Assembly: GCF_040802235.1 (NCBI RefSeq)
Contig: NC_133156.1
Coordinates: forward strand, 114,296,173 to 114,360,172
Length of the DNA: 64,000 nt
Source of the DNA: Manis javanica
Lineage: Eukaryota; Chordata; Mammalia; Pholidota; Manidae
Direction of reading: 5' to 3'
Shown: piece by piece, positions 62,525-64,000 of the stretch
Position numbering within the stretch: position 1 is the first letter of the stretch
Layout of the letters: every line of letters begins with the position of its first letter
Notes under the pieces: model-generated
What the model was told of the DNA's origin: nothing
Database searches by the model: none
What the model saw: the letters and a program-made list of their open reading frames with translations, nothing else
Program-made: the position numbers and the translations under genes

Positions 62525-62710
62525 ACAGCTAACATTTTTTGAGAACTTTTTATATGTAAATGTATTTGATTGTTTACATGGATTAGTTCATGAATCTTCC
62601 TAATAACTCTGATACCTTGCCCAGATTTAGAATTAGTAGTAGGTGGAGCTGGGATTCTGACCTCGGAGATCTGACTCCAGAGCCATGCTCTTAACCACAG
62701 AACTATAAGC
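62525..62710 (-). mobile_element. MIR SINE, antisense
   Basis: 'ACAGCTAACATTTTTTGAGAA', 'CATGGATTAGTTCATGAATCT', 'GGTGGAGCTGGGATTCTGACC' and 'CTCCAGAGCCATGCTCTTAACC' match the reversed MIR consensus in order, nearly complete. Confidence 0.9.
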
Positions 62711-64000
62711 TTCTACTGTAACTATACTCTTTCATTGATAAATACTTTAATATTCCACCATTTTATAGATTAAATAAGAAATTTTGTAGGAAACTTTTCT
62801 TAACTAATATTGTGTCCACACAATATAAATAATTGAATAATTACGTTGTAAAACATGGCCACAAAAAATATTTGAATGAATAGCCTGTGAGAAGAACAGT
62901 CACTCCTGATATAAATACCCAGTCAATTAAAAATACAGCAGGCAATGTGACTGTCTTCAATGTCTTACAGTTTTAACCCAATTACTCTAGGGAATGGCAG
63001 CAGGATGAACAGATGGCATCCTGTCAGGTAAAATGGCAGGGCATGCAGTCATGGAGGAGGACACTGTACACTGACATCCTCTGGTTCCTGGCTGTGCTTA
63101 TAGGCATCTAGTTTTGTGTAACATGATGGTATGGTTTTAAAGATTCCATGATGTAACTCAGGAGCATCAGCACACTGCCATCATTACTGTAAAATATAAT
63201 TTAATATGCACTTACAGGCATTTGGTCACCAAACACATTCAGGCCAGAGCTGTAAGTTGGCAAGGTCTTTCTTATAAATAAATGACCTTGATAATTAGTG
63301 AACCAGAAGCTCATTTAAGTGAAGAATATTCTCTTTGTTTTATGATATCCCCATAGAATACCACGTACATCATGGCTATTTGATGTCCATTAGTAACACT
63401 GTTAAACAGGGAGGAAACAGTAATAATTAATCCAGAATTTAATATGAATTCATTGTTTCATCATCTACATGATTTAAAACAAACTCACAAAGAAACTGGA
63501 ATGGTTCCAAACCAGCAGATCTCTACCTGATTCCTATAAATGCCAACAGGATGTGTTTACAAGTAGAAATATAACAAATCAGAAGTTGCTCTGTGAGCAT
63601 TTGCAATGAGACTGCAGAGAAGATGTGAGTTCACCCACATGTCTTTGAGTTCTGAGTGTTTTAATACTAAGCTGCCAATGCTAAATTCAGCAAATTTGGG
63701 GAAGTAATGTGTGAAGTCTGGAAGCTGCCACTGTTCTAAATGAATCATTCCCAAGGAAAGCAGCAGCCTTCTATAGGAAACTGCTTCCATCATCATGATA
63801 CTCTCCCCAACCATCTAAATTAGTTCAACTGAAACTAATTTTCAGTTAATTTTCAGTTAACTAGACTAAGTGCCAAAAGCCAGATAAACTAGAGAAATAT
63901 TGTAAATGAAATAGAGAAACTTTAAAATTTAGCCCTTATGTTACTACCATTACTAAAATTGAATGTAGTGGCTAATGTAGAAGAAAAGAGCTGATTTGGC

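Overview
The window is ordinary eukaryotic (mammalian) genomic DNA. It is AT-rich, full of decayed LINE/SINE/DNA-transposon copies, and has a single CpG island with GT-AG introns around it. The one gene I can support is HCN1, the hyperpolarization-activated cyclic nucleotide-gated channel 1, on the + strand. Exon 1 coding sequence is 13915-14315 and exon 2 is 59778-60201. Together they encode the first 275 residues: the N-terminal tail, the HCN domain, S1 to S4 and the start of the S4-S5 linker. S5, the pore, S6, the C-linker and the cyclic-nucleotide-binding domain lie beyond the right edge.

Layout. 1-13.5 kb is 5' flank: unique AT-rich DNA, L2 and MIR fossils, a long antisense L1 ORF2 remnant at about 8350-10125, one unexplained coding-like remnant (3881-4174), and an (AC)n microsatellite at 13178-13226. 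13.5-14.6 kb is the CpG-island promoter, 5'UTR, exon 1 and start of intron 1. It carries an Sp1-type box and a full match to the CTCF core consensus. Intron 1 is 45,462 bp. About 1.2 kb into it, at 15515-15535, is a near-canonical RE1/NRSE on the - strand, which fits the known REST/NRSF control of HCN1 in neurons. The rest of intron 1 holds MIR and L2 relics, an L1 nested in an L2 (20.7-21.3 kb), an almost complete Tigger1-like DNA transposon (26885-29264), an old L1 3'UTR (about 38.3-39.2 kb), a 91-bp tandem duplication (40.2 kb), a composite retroposon with two poly(A) tracts (54.98-55.89 kb) and a young-looking L1 3' end beside it. Intron 2 begins at 60202 and contains a mosaic L1 insertion (61.2-62.2 kb) with exact target-site duplications.

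Organism. HCN1 identity plus MIR, L2, L1 and Tigger1 content indicate a placental mammal. I saw no Alu, B1/B2, carnivore tRNA-Lys SINE, ruminant Bov or equid ERE element. The L1 3'UTR sequences look laurasiatherian. From memory of repeat style I suspect a pangolin (Manis), but I cannot prove it here.

No prokaryotic system, CRISPR array, tRNA, rRNA or intact transposon gene was found. The most interesting items are the RE1, the promoter CTCF match, and two retrotransposition events whose structure suggests 3' transduction.
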